The notes: generated by a model from the letters alone, not told the origin. Positions 1-12,709 are shown, counted from the stretch's first letter. The stretch: DNA of 64,000 nt from Ustilago trichophora (GCA_900323505.1 OOIN01000003.1:372001-436000); one strand, 5' to 3'. Numbers and translations: made by a program.

Positions 1-98
1 TAGGAAAAGGTTATTTTGAGTGTGTTGGGTAGTACAAAGCAGGTCAAGCCGCACACGCTTTGATACGTGCTGCAGACACATGGGGTAAAGTGAGCTGC

Positions 99-1320
99 TT
101 AGATCTTGGTCTCACGGAGACCGTCTTTCCAGAAGACGAGGTAAGGGGTGACACCGTCCTCGCGGTAGTTGAGGAGAGCGACCATTCCCTCGGGGTCCAT
201 CGACTCGCCGGTGAAGAACTCCCAGTCGCCGAACGAGCCGACGACCTTCTTGGCGAAGGCGGCGGCACCCTTCTCGAAAGCGGGGACACGGTCAGGGTTG
301 GACTCCTGGAGCTTGGCCTTAACGGCCTTCATGTAGCCCTTGAGGTAAGCGAGGTAGGACTTCTTGTCGAACTGGGTCGACTGGAGACGGAAAGAGTGGA
401 CAATGTTGATGACCTGCTCGGCACCGTTCTCGAGAGCCTCGGCCTCCTCCTCGGCAGAGGGGTTGCCACCAATGTCGATGTCACCGTCCGAGACGACGAT
501 CTTGGCAGCGTCGACCTCGTAAACGACGTCGTCGACGAGCTTCATCTCGTAACCGTCCGAGCACATCTCGTCGTTGGCGATAATGTCAGTGTAGAGCTGT
601 CGTGCGAGGTGAAAGAGTGAGGGACAGAATGAAGTGGAAGTCAGCAAAGATGAACATGCGAAGCTTATGCAGAACTTGCGTGAATCGAGTGCTGCAACAC
701 TAGTCGAGGATCGAAATGGTACGATGGATATGGGGAAAGCAGTCCGTGCGCACTTGACGCTTGCTCTGCAAGAAACTTGAGCCCAGCCATAGCTCAGGTC
801 CAAATCCTGAAGAGCGAAGGAAATGCCAGCTCTGCGATCCTTTCGGGACGGCAGAAGGAGCCTTCAAGTTTCCACCTGAGCAATGTTGCTCCGGAGTTAC
901 CTTTGCCCGGGGATCTCTGCTCCGCAAAGGCCAAGAGCCTCTGTTTTTCCGGGGCATGGATTGCTAAAGAAAAGCCTTCCATGCACCGGAATCGATTGAG
1001 CGCGATTCGATTGAGCCGCTGTCGAAACCAGCTCAGCCCCGAGCTTCAGTCTGGGTCGATAGAGCCAGTTCTTTGAAGCAGAACAGCAAGCGCCTGCTTA
1101 GCAATGTAGCTCCATGGGCCATCCACCGAAGCTGCCAGCTTTGAAGTTCGAAGGCCTTTCGACAACAAAGCGTTGTCTCCGACCATTTGACCGATGGGCC
1201 CGTTTTTTTCTTTTCGAGTAGCATCCGTGTATGAGCGAGTAGGGCATCTTGAAATCCACCGTACAATCCTCCACCAGTGTTGCTGTTCCTTGAAGCACGT
1301 GATTATGATCTTACCTTCAT
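99..1320 (-). CDS. Translationally controlled tumour protein homologue (TCTP), two exons
   Basis: Two exons on the minus strand: 1315-1320 (ATG AAG) and 99-596, giving 167 residues, the usual family length. TCTP is an abundant cytosolic protein linked to growth, translation and microtubules. Both family signatures are visible: IGGNPSAEE (about residues 44-52) and the WEFFTGESMDPEG block in the C-terminal half. The body opens LYTDIIANDEM right after a 3' splice site (CGACAG at 602-597) and has no in-frame ATG of its own that gives a TCTP-like start. Upstream, ATGAAG followed by GTAAGA at 1314 is the only good start plus donor I found, giving MKLYTDI. The 718-nt intron is long for this region and has a CTGAC branch-like site near its 3' end. 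The body is certain; the first exon is inferred from splice signals, and Lys at position 2 is unusual for the family. Confidence 0.88.
597..1314 (-). other. Long first intron of the TCTP gene
   Basis: This 718-nt GT-AG intron (inferred) separates a 6-nt first coding exon from the rest of TCTP. No coding potential is convincing inside it. It holds short inverted repeats: GAGCAA/TTGCTC at 878-891, CCTTTGC at 900-906 with GCAAAGG at 924-930, and the palindrome CTCCGGAG at 889-896. A CACGTG hexamer lies near 1297. A promoter, enhancer or structured RNA inside it is possible but unproven. Confidence 0.6.
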
Positions 1321-2076
1321 GATGACGAATGTGTATTAGGGGATGATACCTGGAATGGTGATGGTATTGAAGCAAGCGGAACTGCCGTTACGGGCAGAGT
1401 TTCGCTTTTCGCACCTCAGCATGCGTTTCTCTCTCACACAGAGTGGCTAGTGCAGAGAGAGTGCGGACGTGCCTGAGCCTGAGCCTGAGCCCAAGCCAAA
1501 AAGGGTTCGAATTCAAGAAGAAAGAAAAAAAAGGAGGGCAAAAATTTGGAAGAACGGCCAACCCACGCAACCCACTCAAAAAGTCTCATTTCAAATATGG
1601 AACAGCTGAATTCAATCTGTGAATACAAACCAACCAAGTCAAGACAGCCGCCAGCATTTCGCGACTTTCTATGCCAAACCGTGCTTCTGCTGCTGCTGCT
1701 GATCTGCGTCGTGTTGGACCCTTCACTCGCGCAGAGACCAACTTTCTCCTTGAAGCCCCAGCAGCCCGGATGCGTTTTGGTCTGGCCTGTTGCCCGCTAG
1801 CACCGCACGTGTTGGCCGACTTGCATTTAATGTTAACGACTTGATGCTAACATCTTTGTAAAGTCGATCAACACCAACACCTCAGAGACACACACACACA
1901 CAACAAAGATCGCCCCTTCAACAGTGCTTTGAAATGCGATGTGATGTGATTCGATTAGCGATGACCATATCGTCTCGAAGAGCCCACAGTTACATACTGT
2001 AATACAACTTTGAAAGAAGAGCAAAAGATTTTCCCCGTAAACCATAACCAAAATGTAGAAAGAAAGAGAGATTCTC
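1321..2076. other. Intergenic: TCTP promoter side and IRA 3' side
   Basis: No gene is supported here. The stretch contains a CACGTG at about 1805, a CA-dinucleotide tract near 1890-1902 and one TACTGTA motif at 1995-2001. The part next to 1320 should hold the TCTP promoter, and the part next to 2076 the IRA 3' untranslated region. Confidence 0.5.
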
Positions 2077-5000
2077 TCAAGTGGTGCCGACATCCGTCAG
2101 ACCCAGCACCAGTTGGATGCTGAGCTTGCATAGAACGTGACGACGTCCTTCCATGAGGGGGGCAAATGCACCGCAGCTGAGCAAGCTTCCATAGCCTGAT
2201 TCGGCCAAGTAGGCGTTGGGTCCACCTCGTTTTTGTGTCTCCCGTGCTTGGGCTGCAAAGAAGGGCTGGCTTACTGCTGTCTGTGCGATTCCGTGCACAG
2301 CATCGAGGATGGCACGGTTGGAGCAGTTGACGAAGATGTCTTTCATGCTCGGCGCAAGGCTGTCGTATAGGATGCTGACGATTGCAGGCACTTCGCGCGC
2401 CGCTTCGTTCAGGAAGCTGTAGAGCATCAGCCTTTCGGCGTCCGACTCGGCCTGTTGCAGCAAAGATGTGACCAGCGTCACCAGCAGCAGAGCGATGCGG
2501 TTGTTGAGCACGTCCAAGTGCTCTTGCAGACCCTTGTATCCTGATCGACGTGCCTTCACTGCCGCTTCGCACGCGCTTGCCTCGACACCCGCCATCGACA
2601 ACAACTGTCCAAACTCCTCGGGCCGCGTCGCTGTTGGGAGCAGACCCACAAAAAACCCGAGCTGGCGCTCCGAGATGCGTCCGCTCCTCGATCGTCGCTC
2701 TCCCTGTGCGTCGACACCGCAGTGATGCAGCATGGCCTGCATCAACTTGGTCGTCACCTCCTTGGTGGACGGGTGACGCAGTCCCTTGACCAGCAGGGCT
2801 GCCATGCCAAACGAAAAGTTGATGTCAAAGTCGACCCCGGTCTCGTCGTCCAGCTTGCATGCCAATTCTCGGAACTCGAAGCGGGCGTCCAACATATAGG
2901 CAATCAGATCGTTGCCCTCGCTCGCTGGAATACCGCGCTCCCAGATGCTTTGGATCGTCGAGTGCATCAGCTCCACACCCGCCTTGAACAGCGGCACATG
3001 TCCACACTGCACCATGGCAATACCGAGCCAGAACATTTGCGGCAGGTATCGCGAACGTGTCGGCAGGATCTTGACCACCTTGCTCAGGCATGTCACGATG
3101 CTGATCATGGGCATGTCAGAGCTACTGCTGGCCCATTCCGAGATCGAGCCGCGCAGCGAGACCAGGATCTGGTACAGGAGATCGTCATCAATCTCGCCCT
3201 GGGCCAGGCATCCCAGCAACACGAACGCGCGTGACTGGATGATCGGATTGTATTGGAATGCCGTACTCGTCACCAAGCTCGCCAGGCGCGCACGCCAGCT
3301 GTTGGCTGCATCCACGTTGGGCGCCGCTACGTCCGCCACTTCATACATCAGCGTCGCCAGCCGCTCGATCGATGCATTATCGGGCGTCTCTCGCACGATT
3401 TCCTGCGACGCAGCGAACGCAGCATTGGCGCTGCTGCCCTGCGATGCCACAGGCAGTCCAAAGAGCTTGAGCGACTCGGGCTCAGCGAGCTTCTCGAGCA
3501 GAATGCGCAGCTTAGCCACCGCTTCGGCGCTACGAGGAGTGGCTTCATCCGGCTTCCTAGCCTCACGAGGATCCTCGGTGCAGAGCGAATGGACCAAGTT
3601 GATGGCACTGCCGTAGATCGAGTGGCGTGTCGCATCCACACCGTTGCCAGCAAGCAGAAGAATGACGTGCAGCAGCTCTGGAAGGTACAGGAGCGCTTCG
3701 ACTCGGTTGGTGAACGAGAGGACCATGTTCATGCGCACCAACGTCGCGATCTCCTTCCACGAGGCGTTCAGGTGCAGCTGCGAGACTACAGGATTCTGGG
3801 CTGTCTTTGCGATCACCTTACGCAGTCGGGACAGCAGCTTGCCTCGCAGGTTGATCGAGGCGAACGACACCATCGTGTCGAGCACGGCCTCGAAGCGCTC
3901 GGTATGCAGACCAGAGTCCATCGCTGCTTCGGCAAAGACATCCAGGAAAGTCGGAATGAGATCGTCGAGCCGGCTCAGCTGCGACCATACGCAGCGCTGC
4001 ATGATGGCGTACATATCCGGCTGCTTGGTCGTAATGCTAATGAGCTGGTTGAGGATCTCCTTGATACGTCGGTGGTACTCGCCCTGCTGCTCGCGCGACG
4101 TGTGCACAAACATGACCAGGTTCGACAGCCAGGGAGACAGGTAGTGCAAACAGACCGTCTTTTGGCTCGGTGCCGCGCGTTCAAAGCCGTCAAAGAACGA
4201 CAACAAGAACTCGAGCGTCACGCCAGGTGCTGCCACCGCAAAGTCCTTGCTGAGATCCGTGACAAACGCCATCGTGTTGGCCGGGAGCGCCAGACCACGC
4301 GAGCTGAGCAGTCGCTTCTTGGCACTGCTTGCGCCAAAGTTGAACGAGGTGCTCAATGCACACAGCAAGTTATAGGCGCTGAGACGCAGGGCTGAGTCAT
4401 TGCTGGTGATGTTGAGCATCGCCATGTTGAGCAAAGTGCCCGGAACATCGTTCGGACGCAAGACACGGTCCACCGCATTGTTGGCTCGGAACTTGGACAC
4501 GCGCGCCTTGGCCTGTCGCAGCGCCTGCACCACGTCAGATCGCTCACGACTGTTGAAGACAAAGTTCATCGAGCCGTTGCGGCACGAGAGGAAGAACGTG
4601 TTGTCGTCGCCGCGGATCGAGATCGAACGCACATCGTCAATGTCCGACAAGTGGAAGACATCGTTGAGCTGCACAGGCACGTTGGGCAACCACTCTTGCT
4701 GCTTGAGACCAGTGATCTGCAGATACTCGCCGCCGATGCGGAAGGTAACTGGCGTCAAGGTGCGGTAGTACCAGACCATGGTGATTTGGTCGAAGCGCAC
4801 CTCGGCAGACGAGCCGAGGATCGACATGGTCGTCTGATCCAAAACAAGATTGCGCGGCTCAATCCAAACCTCGATCTCCGGCAGCGTCGAGCAGTGCACC
4901 ACATTTTGCAGCGAGGTCATTCGATCGGCAAGCTCATGCTTGAGCGTCGAGTCGTTGTACGTGGTTGCGCTCCAGAATTGCAGCTCGACTCGAGCAGTGG

Positions 5001-8000
5001 TGTTGGGGTTGAGGAAGAAGACGTTGACCACGTTGGCTAGGATGGAAGCGGGGACCAACGAGCTAAAGTAGAGCAACCACTGACTCGGCGTGACGTTGGA
5101 AGGCTGGCAAGCGGTGGTGTCAAAGACGACGTCAAACTGACGGTAGGCGAACGTCTCGAGCGTCTGGAGGATGTAGAGGATGAGGCCTTCAAAGTCGATC
5201 GTATCCGCCTTCTGGTTGCGCATGGCGTAGTACATGACCGGTCGACCAGCGCGCGACACAGGACCCTCGTAAAAGATGGAGCGGTAGCTATCTTCATCGA
5301 TGTTGCGGCCCGCATGTCGACGGAGGAAGTCTTGGAAATTGCCGGCGCCAAAGACAGGCTCGGACAGATCCTCACCCTTTGGCTCTCCAGCTGCGGCGAG
5401 CGCGTCGCACAAGTCTTCATAGACGTGCGTAGCTCCTTCGCCACGTCGTTGCTGCGTCTCGCCGTTGTATACACTGCTGTTGTCAACGGCGACCGTCGAC
5501 CTGGAGGCTCGGTCTGCAAGACTCTTGCCAAGCTTGTCCACATTCTCGAACAAGAAGCGGTGCAGCATCCTCTGGTCCCGCTCGTCGATGCCGTAGACGT
5601 TGGGATGGATGCCGAACCCAAGCGGCTGATCCGCAGCGTAGAGACGATCAGGATCAGTGCGTGCGTCCGAGACCTGGTCGAGGAAAGCCGTCACCTTCCA
5701 GACGTTGCTTTTCAAGAAATCGTTGAGACCGGTCATGAAGGGCTCCTTGTGGCTGGAGAAGAGATTGTTGCTGGCAAGCGTGATGAGAATTTTGCTGATC
5801 AGCACCAGGCCTCGACGAAGGTCCTTGCTGGGCCCAGTGAGGTTGATATCGATCATATGGGGTGAGACCACGGCTGGGCTGATGAAGCGGAGGAACATGA
5901 GACCTCCAACACCTTGATACCGGGAAGCCGGGAAGCGGGCGTCGAGAACCGTGCGAATGTGACGGCAAAGCTCCCGCAACACGGCTGGCACTCGGTGAGC
6001 GGAAGAGCAGATGGCGTCGATGAAAGCCTGTGCGATCTCCTCGAGGGCGTTCTGGTTTTTGAGTGCGCTTCCGCCTGGCTCCACACGCGAAGGATCCATC
6101 TCGACAGAGAAGCCAGCAGGCTTGCGAGCAAACTCCGTGATGAGCGGTGCCATGATCGAGCGCAGATAATCATAGCCGTGTGTGCGGGCAAACGTCGAGA
6201 GCAATGTAGTGCAGAACGAGTTGCTACGGAACACCATCTCTTCCGTAGCGGTTCGCTGAATCTCTTCCTCAACCGCCGCTTTGAGGAAGCGAATGAGGCC
6301 ACCCTTGGCATCGAACATGCTTAGCAGCAGCACGCTCATCGGCTCCACATCACGACCGGGGCAGACCTGGCAGATGGACAGCGCTAGTTGCAAGTCCTCC
6401 TGGCAAACCAGATCCACCAGACGGTTCGACTTGCGTGCCCCGCCCATGCGTTCCAACTCGTCAAAGGCAGTGCCCTGGTTAAGCACATTGGTCATAATCT
6501 GCATAAAGGCGGTGCGGATGCGAGGATCTTCGTGGTAGGCGAGGGGCAACGAGTTGTGCAGACCACTGTCGATGTTGGACGCCAGCAGATTTGAGAGCGC
6601 AAGGATCGCCGACTCGCGAAGGGGAGCATAGTCACGTCCTGAATCCGCTTTGTTGCTCTTCGTGCCCGCGAGCGACTTGGCATCGTTGAGAGCCCTCGCC
6701 CGAGCGGCAGCGGCCGTCTCCGAATGGCGAGTGCGGTTGAGGATCTTGATAAAGTAGCCAAAGTACATGGCAAAGTGACGTGTCTTGGCTCCTTCCACCT
6801 TGTCATCCAGAAGCAGTGCATCGTCGGCAAGCAGAAGAGGGAGCTTGTCGAGCAAGATTGAGATGCACTTGAGACATGCAACGTCAAGATCGCGGTGCAG
6901 ACGGTCCAGCGCATCGAGCGCATTCGAGTGGAAGCCATCTTCAGAGCCATCAGAGGTCCATGTCGTCAGTGCCTGGAACAGACGGTTGCGGACGCGCAGC
7001 TCGTTGGAGAAGCAAAAGGCCGCCTTCTTTCGCATGAGAGCCTCGCACATCTGGCACATGGCCGTCTTGATGCGCAGCGCTTGCTCGTCGCGTCCGAGCG
7101 AGTTGGCATACTCGACAAAGAGCACCATCAGCGATCCGATATCGACCTTGGACGTGGAGGGCGAAGCCTTGACTTCGTCGAGTCGGTTGAGCACCATAGT
7201 GGCAACGCCAATGCTCTGCTCAACAAAGACAGTGTACATCTCGCTGGTCTTGGGGTAGCCGGTCTCCTTGTCGAAGAAGTCACTGAGCACTGCGTGGATC
7301 TGGCGGAAGAGGATGCCGATCAGGCGAGGACCAAGATCTACACCGAGCGTCTCCTTTGCCTTCTCCCTAACCCACAGCGAGTCCGACACGAGCAGATCGA
7401 CCATCTCCTGAACGAATCGTTCAATCAGGGCAGCAGGCTGCTCCTCGAGGTCGGAGAATTGAGGCAGGATCTCGGCGATGCTTGGCTCGATCTCCGATGT
7501 GATGACCGCCGATGCTGAGAAGCACGCGCCACCAAACGCACACAGGAAGCCTGCGTAGTTGTGCCATTGGGCTGCCTTGTCCTGCGCCGTCAACGTATCC
7601 TCGGCAATGGGGCGTGCCACGAGCTGGGTTAGATTAGCCCATCGCGAGTAGGCTTCTTTCCAGGCGAGCCAGCTCGCTGCCGAAGGTGCTTCAATGTCAC
7701 GCAAGAGTGCGCGGATTCGTTTCTGCTGTGCAATCCGGCCGGTGTGCAGGAAGCTGGGATCGGCCAGATCCATGTACAGCTTGAGCCACTCGGTTGAGAG
7801 CGGGTCGTAGTAGTCGCTGATGGCGACGGTGAGCTGCGCGAATCCACGCGCACACTGCATAGCACGCGAGCACACCTCGGTATCGCTTGAGCAAATCATG
7901 AGTAGCGTCACGAGCTGCACCCAGATGTACTCGAGCTTGCGCTCGTGCCCGGGCGGATAGAATGGCGCGTTGACTGTGGTGCTCCAGTCTTGTTCTTGGC

Positions 8001-11000
8001 TGATGAAGAAGCCTCTTCGTTGCTGGGAACGGCGGAGGAGCTCAAGATAGTGACGCTGCATCTCGGACGATTCGCAGGACATGAGCTGCTCGGCGATGAT
8101 GGTGAAGAAGAAGGGCAGACAAGAGAGGCCCACGTGTCGTTGATGCGCACAAAAGTCGGCAAGCTTGGGATCGAGCAGACCAGAGTGGTAGACGCGTGCC
8201 AGCAGAGCAGCACAAATCTTGCGGTATGAAGCAAACTCGGGCGGCGTACTGAAGAGCGAACAAAGGGACGCCGTGAAGGCCAGCAGACTGTCGATCGGCA
8301 CAGCGTTGCGCAAAATCAATTCACGGTCGAAAGGAGTGCCGCCACCCGAGAGTGACGAAAAGGCCCTGGGTCGATCATAGTCTACGCCGTGAGCAAGCGC
8401 GCCGATATCGAGCGTCCACAGCTGAACGATGGATTGCAGCAAGTCCAGGCGTCCCAGCTCTTCGACACTAGCGGCGGCTACGGCTGCAGAACCGGACAGC
8501 GAGACGTTGCGGAAATGACTCGAGGAAGCCGAACGCGATGCGGCACGCTTGCGAGTCGTCTCGCGATTGTCGAAGCGCGGCAGGCGATAGGCCGTCTCTC
8601 GGAAGAAAGCGCGCAGAGGACGTGAGATGTGCGGGTACAGGAGACTGACATCCGGTGCCCATGGAAGGCGATGACGTTCACTGGCGAGCAGCACGCACGC
8701 CTTGACGAGGGCGATCTTGAAATGAATCGGACTCGATTCCGACATGCAGACGGGCACCAGCTCGCGAATGGTGCGTTGGGGATCCAAGCGAAAGAGGGCA
8801 GCAAAGAAGTCGATCATGAGCATGAGCTCGATGGGCTTGTTACCGCTGGCAAGGGGGCGTTTGGGATCAAAGAGGCGCTCTTTCAGCTCGGCTTCCAAGT
8901 CGTGGACGATGAGGCGAAGGCCATTCTCGGTGCGTGGCACAGATGCTGCAGCCTTGAAGAGGTCGACGCAGCAGAGGGTGGCGACATCGATGAGGGCCGT
9001 GTTGCGAGGCGATTTGCGCAGACCGTCGATGAACGAGAGCTTCTTTGCCAGGCTGCCGCTCGCCTTTCGGTTCTCTCCGACAGCGGCCTTGCCAACCAGG
9101 TCGGGGCACAGGATGAGAAGCGACGTGAGCATGGGCCAGAATGCGATTTTGCGCTTGGTGGAGTCGGCGAGCGAGTAAACCTGATCGAATACAACATCTG
9201 GGCTACCCTCGAAGCGACGGTTGGCGGTAGCCAGGTTGGCAAACTCGGACGGATGGTACTGGATCCATGACCAGATGGCGCGCCGGAGCACCAAAGCGAT
9301 GGCGGACTGTGCGCTGCGCTTGAGCTGTGGGAACGAGGTGCTGACCTCTTGAAGCATGCTGGCGAGACGAGCGCGCTGGAAGTTGGAGCACTCGAGTAGA
9401 CGCAGCTCTGCGGTGCTGGGAGCCTCTTCGACGGTCGAGCTGAGGTAGTAGAGACGATTGCGGAGACGCGCGCTCACGACGACCCAGTTGCTGGAGCTGA
9501 GGTAGAAGACGACCTGACTAGCGAGGCGGTAGATGCGAGTTTGAAGGTGGTTGGGCACGTCGAAGCCCTCCACATCCTGGCTGAAGGCCGTGGTAGACCA
9601 GGAGGAGGCGTTGAATCTCGCCGAGGAGCTGATGTCGGTCATATCGAGTTTGCTATCCCTGCCCTCCGGCTTGTGAGAGGTGGAGCTCGCTGCAGGTGAA
9701 GCGGCAGCAGCAGCACTTGCCAAGTCGGCATGGTCGATCGAGGGTGGTGTATCGAAGGGCGACCGGGTCGGAGGGAAGCAGGGATAGAGGACGTAGAGAC
9801 TGGTGGATGCAGCCAAGCAGAGGGAGCTCGGCATGAAGACCTCGGGGAACTTGTCGCTGATCCCTGGCAGGCCGCCATCTTCGCGAGGATCACCGTCGTC
9901 ACGCCCAAGTCTTGAGCTCGTATGGCCGAAGCCCTTGGTGCTGGAGAAGCTGGACGTTGGGTCACGGAGGCTGAGGTCGCGCAAGGATCGTTCGGATGGT
10001 GCAGCGCGGCCCGACAGACCATGAGATGCGGCCGAGTCGTTCTTGGAAGACGACCGCGCCTCCACGCCCTCGTGTATGGATGAGAAGTTGACGTCTTCTC
10101 GAGCTACATTCTGCTTGATGAGCAAGGTCATGACGCTGAGGACGTGCTTGGCCTGTGTGTCGTCCATGGCGGGTGGGTCGGTCCATCCGAGAGCCGAGGT
10201 CGATGGCGATCCAGCCAGAGTTTGATCGATGGAGCCGTTCGAGTTGGGAGAGGCAGGCATCGGATCGAGTCCGGGTCGTGGACTGTTTGCGTGGCCGGAA
10301 GCGATGCGCCACTGATGATTGAGGCACGAGACGAGCACCTTGAGGATGAAGAGCTGTGAATGTAGGATGCCAATGCTAGCTTGCTGTTCGAGACGCTGCT
10401 GGGACGACTGCTTGACGAGCACTTCGATGGCTCCGAGAAGCTCCTTGACAACGATGCCGAGCTGGAAACAGCTAAGATTGATCAGATTGACGACGCAAGA
10501 ACGGACCAAGTCGTCCTCCTCTACGAGCTGAAGACGCCAGCCGGAGTTACATGGCAGCTGCAAAGCACGATATGCGTAAGAAAAGGAGGATGCGTCAGTC
10601 ATTGCTCGCGAGTCGAACCGTAGTGGGCTCGGAAGAAGCAAGGGGCCGAGGATGAGGACGGCAATGGAACACTTACCTTGTTGACCAACCTTTGCACGAT
10701 GCTGGCGATAAGGATGTGGCTAGAGGCATTTGCAGGGACCGGTGTCGATGCATGGGCAGGCTGCGAAAGAGATTCGGAAGCATCGCCCATGGGATTCGGG
10801 CTGCTGTGCATGATTGTGTTGCTGGAGAATGTAGGCGTGAGGCCACTGTCGGTCGAGTCATGACGGAAGCCCGAGGAGCTGCTGATGGAAGCGGCATGGT
10901 GATGGTGATGATGATGATGATGCGGGTGTGGTTGCTGCTGGTATTGGTGGTACGATTGCTGTTGATATGATGGATTCTGCTGAGATGGCGGAGCTTGGCG

Positions 11001-11276
11001 GCTGGACTGATACTGATGATAGGATGGAGAGGATGACTGGGATGGCGACGAAGAGTATGATTCGCCGTTCATCAGTCCAAGACCGTGTCGACGAGCGTCC
11101 GGGGTTTGCACGGACGAAGCGGTGGTTGCAGCTGCAGAAGAGGCGGGTCCAGCGGGGGAAGCTATCGATGCAGCCGCTTCCGCGCTTGCGTGAGTGCTGA
11201 CAGACCCGCTGCCGCTACCAGCAGCACCGGTTGGGAGCGAGCTGTACGAGTTGGTCAAGTCCCTCGAGCTTGGCAT
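2077..11276 (-). CDS. IRA: IRA/neurofibromin-type Ras GTPase-activating protein, two exons
   Basis: Exons 10677-11276 and 2077-10557, joined in phase 0 across a 119-nt intron (GTAAGT donor at 10676, GCAG acceptor at 10558), giving 3026 residues, close to yeast Ira1/Ira2. It should accelerate GTP hydrolysis by Ras at membranes and so restrain cAMP/PKA signalling. The RasGAP domain spans roughly 1600-1830, with the arginine-finger block MVFRSNS (Arg about 1644) and the FLRFISPAVV block (Arg about 1757). It is followed by a Sec14-like/PH-like module at about 1950-2210 and long helical repeat regions. The N-terminal exon is Ser/Gln-rich with a nine-His run. The join is supported by the continuous sequence IVQRLVNK-LPCNSGWRLQ, typical of this family. 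An in-frame TAA lies three codons upstream of ATG 11276, which fixes the start unless another exon exists. Confidence 0.95.
10558..10676 (-). other. IRA intron
   Basis: A 119-nt GT-AG intron in phase 0. Reading through it instead would give a false start at 10641 (MLLPSPL...) and lose 200 N-terminal residues. Confidence 0.9.
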
Positions 11277-11775
11277 GACTTGCAATTACGGCCAGATTGG
11301 GATGCTGCTGGTGCTGCTGCTCTGAGTTTTGCTCGTGACGTTAGAAGTGATGAAGAGAGACGCCATGCATTTGAGATGAGGTCGGTGATGGATAGGAAGC
11401 AAAGGTTGCTGAACGCACGGTGGGAAGGTCGTTGTGTGTCGTGCCAGCAGAGATAAGAAGGAAGATGCTCGATAAAGAATGTTCGGACTCGCAGCGTGAA
11501 GCGACTCTCTATGCTGGAAGAAGCAGGCTGCACAATGCTGTTCTGATCGGTCGAAAAGGCTCGCTTAGCCGAAAAAAAGGGACAGATAGCGGTGCGATGG
11601 AAAGATCCGCGAGAAGGGCGAAGGTCTGCACTCCTGGCTGCCAATTGGAGGGGCCGAGCAGATGGTTGACGACAGTGCTACGAATCGCAGCTCTCCTCGA
11701 TGTTGAATGATGAGAAGATGCGAGGCCTGAGTGAAGAGAGCCAAGAAGGCGGGGATGCGAGGAGGAGGAGAAGAA

Positions 11776-11818
11776 GGAGGAGGAGGAGGAGGAGGAGGAG
11801 GAGGAGGAGGAGGAGGAG
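11776..11818. repeat. (GGA)n microsatellite
   Basis: About 14 consecutive GGA triplets about 500 bp upstream of the IRA start. One strand is all purine, so the tract could adopt non-B structure and slip in length between strains. Confidence 0.9.
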
Positions 11819-12065
11819 ATGGTGATGATGATGATCGGATGAGGTGATGAAAAGGAGGCAGAGAGGGTCCAAGAGCTAACGAAGCGAGAGAGAGAGAGTG
11901 GGAGAGACAGCCGACCGAGTTTGTAGTTGAGTGTGTGTACTGTATGTGCATGTGTGTGTGTGTGGGTTCAGTTTGACTCTTTGTGTGACTATTCACGCTT
12001 CAAGCGACGCACTCTCTGTGTCCTCCTGTTGCTTCCGACTGTCAACTCTCTTTTTTTTTTTTTTT

Positions 12066-12095
12066 ACTGTACTGTACTGTACTGTACTGTACTGT
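12066..12095. repeat. (ACTGT)6 pentanucleotide microsatellite
   Basis: Six perfect tandem copies of ACTGT directly after a run of 15 T. Each junction creates a TACTGTA 7-mer, the same word found singly in many other intergenic regions of this window. Confidence 0.95.
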
Positions 12096-12709
12096 ACAAC
12101 ACACAGCAGCCGACGCGAGCGCGCGTGTGCTCTTCTTCCTCTTGGATGTGCCACAGAGTCAAAAAGAGAGGTTAAAGCGGTACAGGGCTGAGTTAGACTT
12201 TTGTGAGCATTTTGACCAATTCGCACACGGAAGGCTGGCACGGGCCGCTCCGTCGGATTCCACTCAAATTTCGCTCTCCCTCACACGCCCTCAAGCATAT
12301 CCGACCCCGCACTGCAAACACGCAACCCAACCTTTGTGTCACAAAGAGTGTTGGTTGCCCTTTGTCTGTCATAGCCCCATCAAACTTGCCGATAGTTTGT
12401 CAATGCAGACTGTGCCGAGCTTCTTCTTCTCCTTCTTCTTCTTATTCTCTGCCCCTGCATCGAGTCCAGGCACAGCTGCACAACCGAGACAGGCTGGAAT
12501 TCTGGATCTCCTCCAACGGTTGACCGGCCAATTTCAGTAGCAATACACATCTACATGCTGTTTCTGTACCACACAATGAGAGACACTATCGCGGTCTTGC
12601 GCCATTCCCACGGATCCATTACTTTGGTGTGTTGACTGACAGCTGCCATTCTTGGTTGGCGACATTCCTTTGTGTGACGGACCAGTAACTGTAGAGCCAA
12701 GACATATTT

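Larger units (their letters stand above)
11277..12709. other. Intergenic: IRA 5' region, microsatellite-rich
   Basis: No gene is supported. It is dense in simple repeats: GGA triplets at 11776-11818, GT repeats near 11934-11964, a 15-T run at 12051-12065 and an ACTGT pentamer array at 12066-12095. It probably contains the IRA promoter and 5' leader on the right of the gene, and the 3' end of the transporter. Small ORFs here are repeat-encoded (poly-Leu, poly-Pro) and not credible. Confidence 0.6.

Noticed and set aside
1500..1512. GGTTCGAATTC resembling a tRNA B box
   Set aside because: No A box or cloverleaf fits around it.
3253..4395. 380-codon ORF antisense to IRA
   Set aside because: Composition is Arg/His/Gln-rich shadow coding; the sense frame is a clear RasGAP family protein.
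8260..8268. ACAAAGGGA, identical to the smut pheromone response element
   Set aside because: Lies inside the IRA coding sequence as a single copy; no clustered copies near a promoter.
10558..10641. IRA start at 10641 from the long ORF
   Set aside because: This stretch is intron with good donor and acceptor sites, and the spliced product restores the conserved NK-LPCNSG junction.
11678..11996. Poly-Leu/poly-Pro ORFs near 11.7-11.9 kb
   Set aside because: Translations of the GGA microsatellite complement, not genes.
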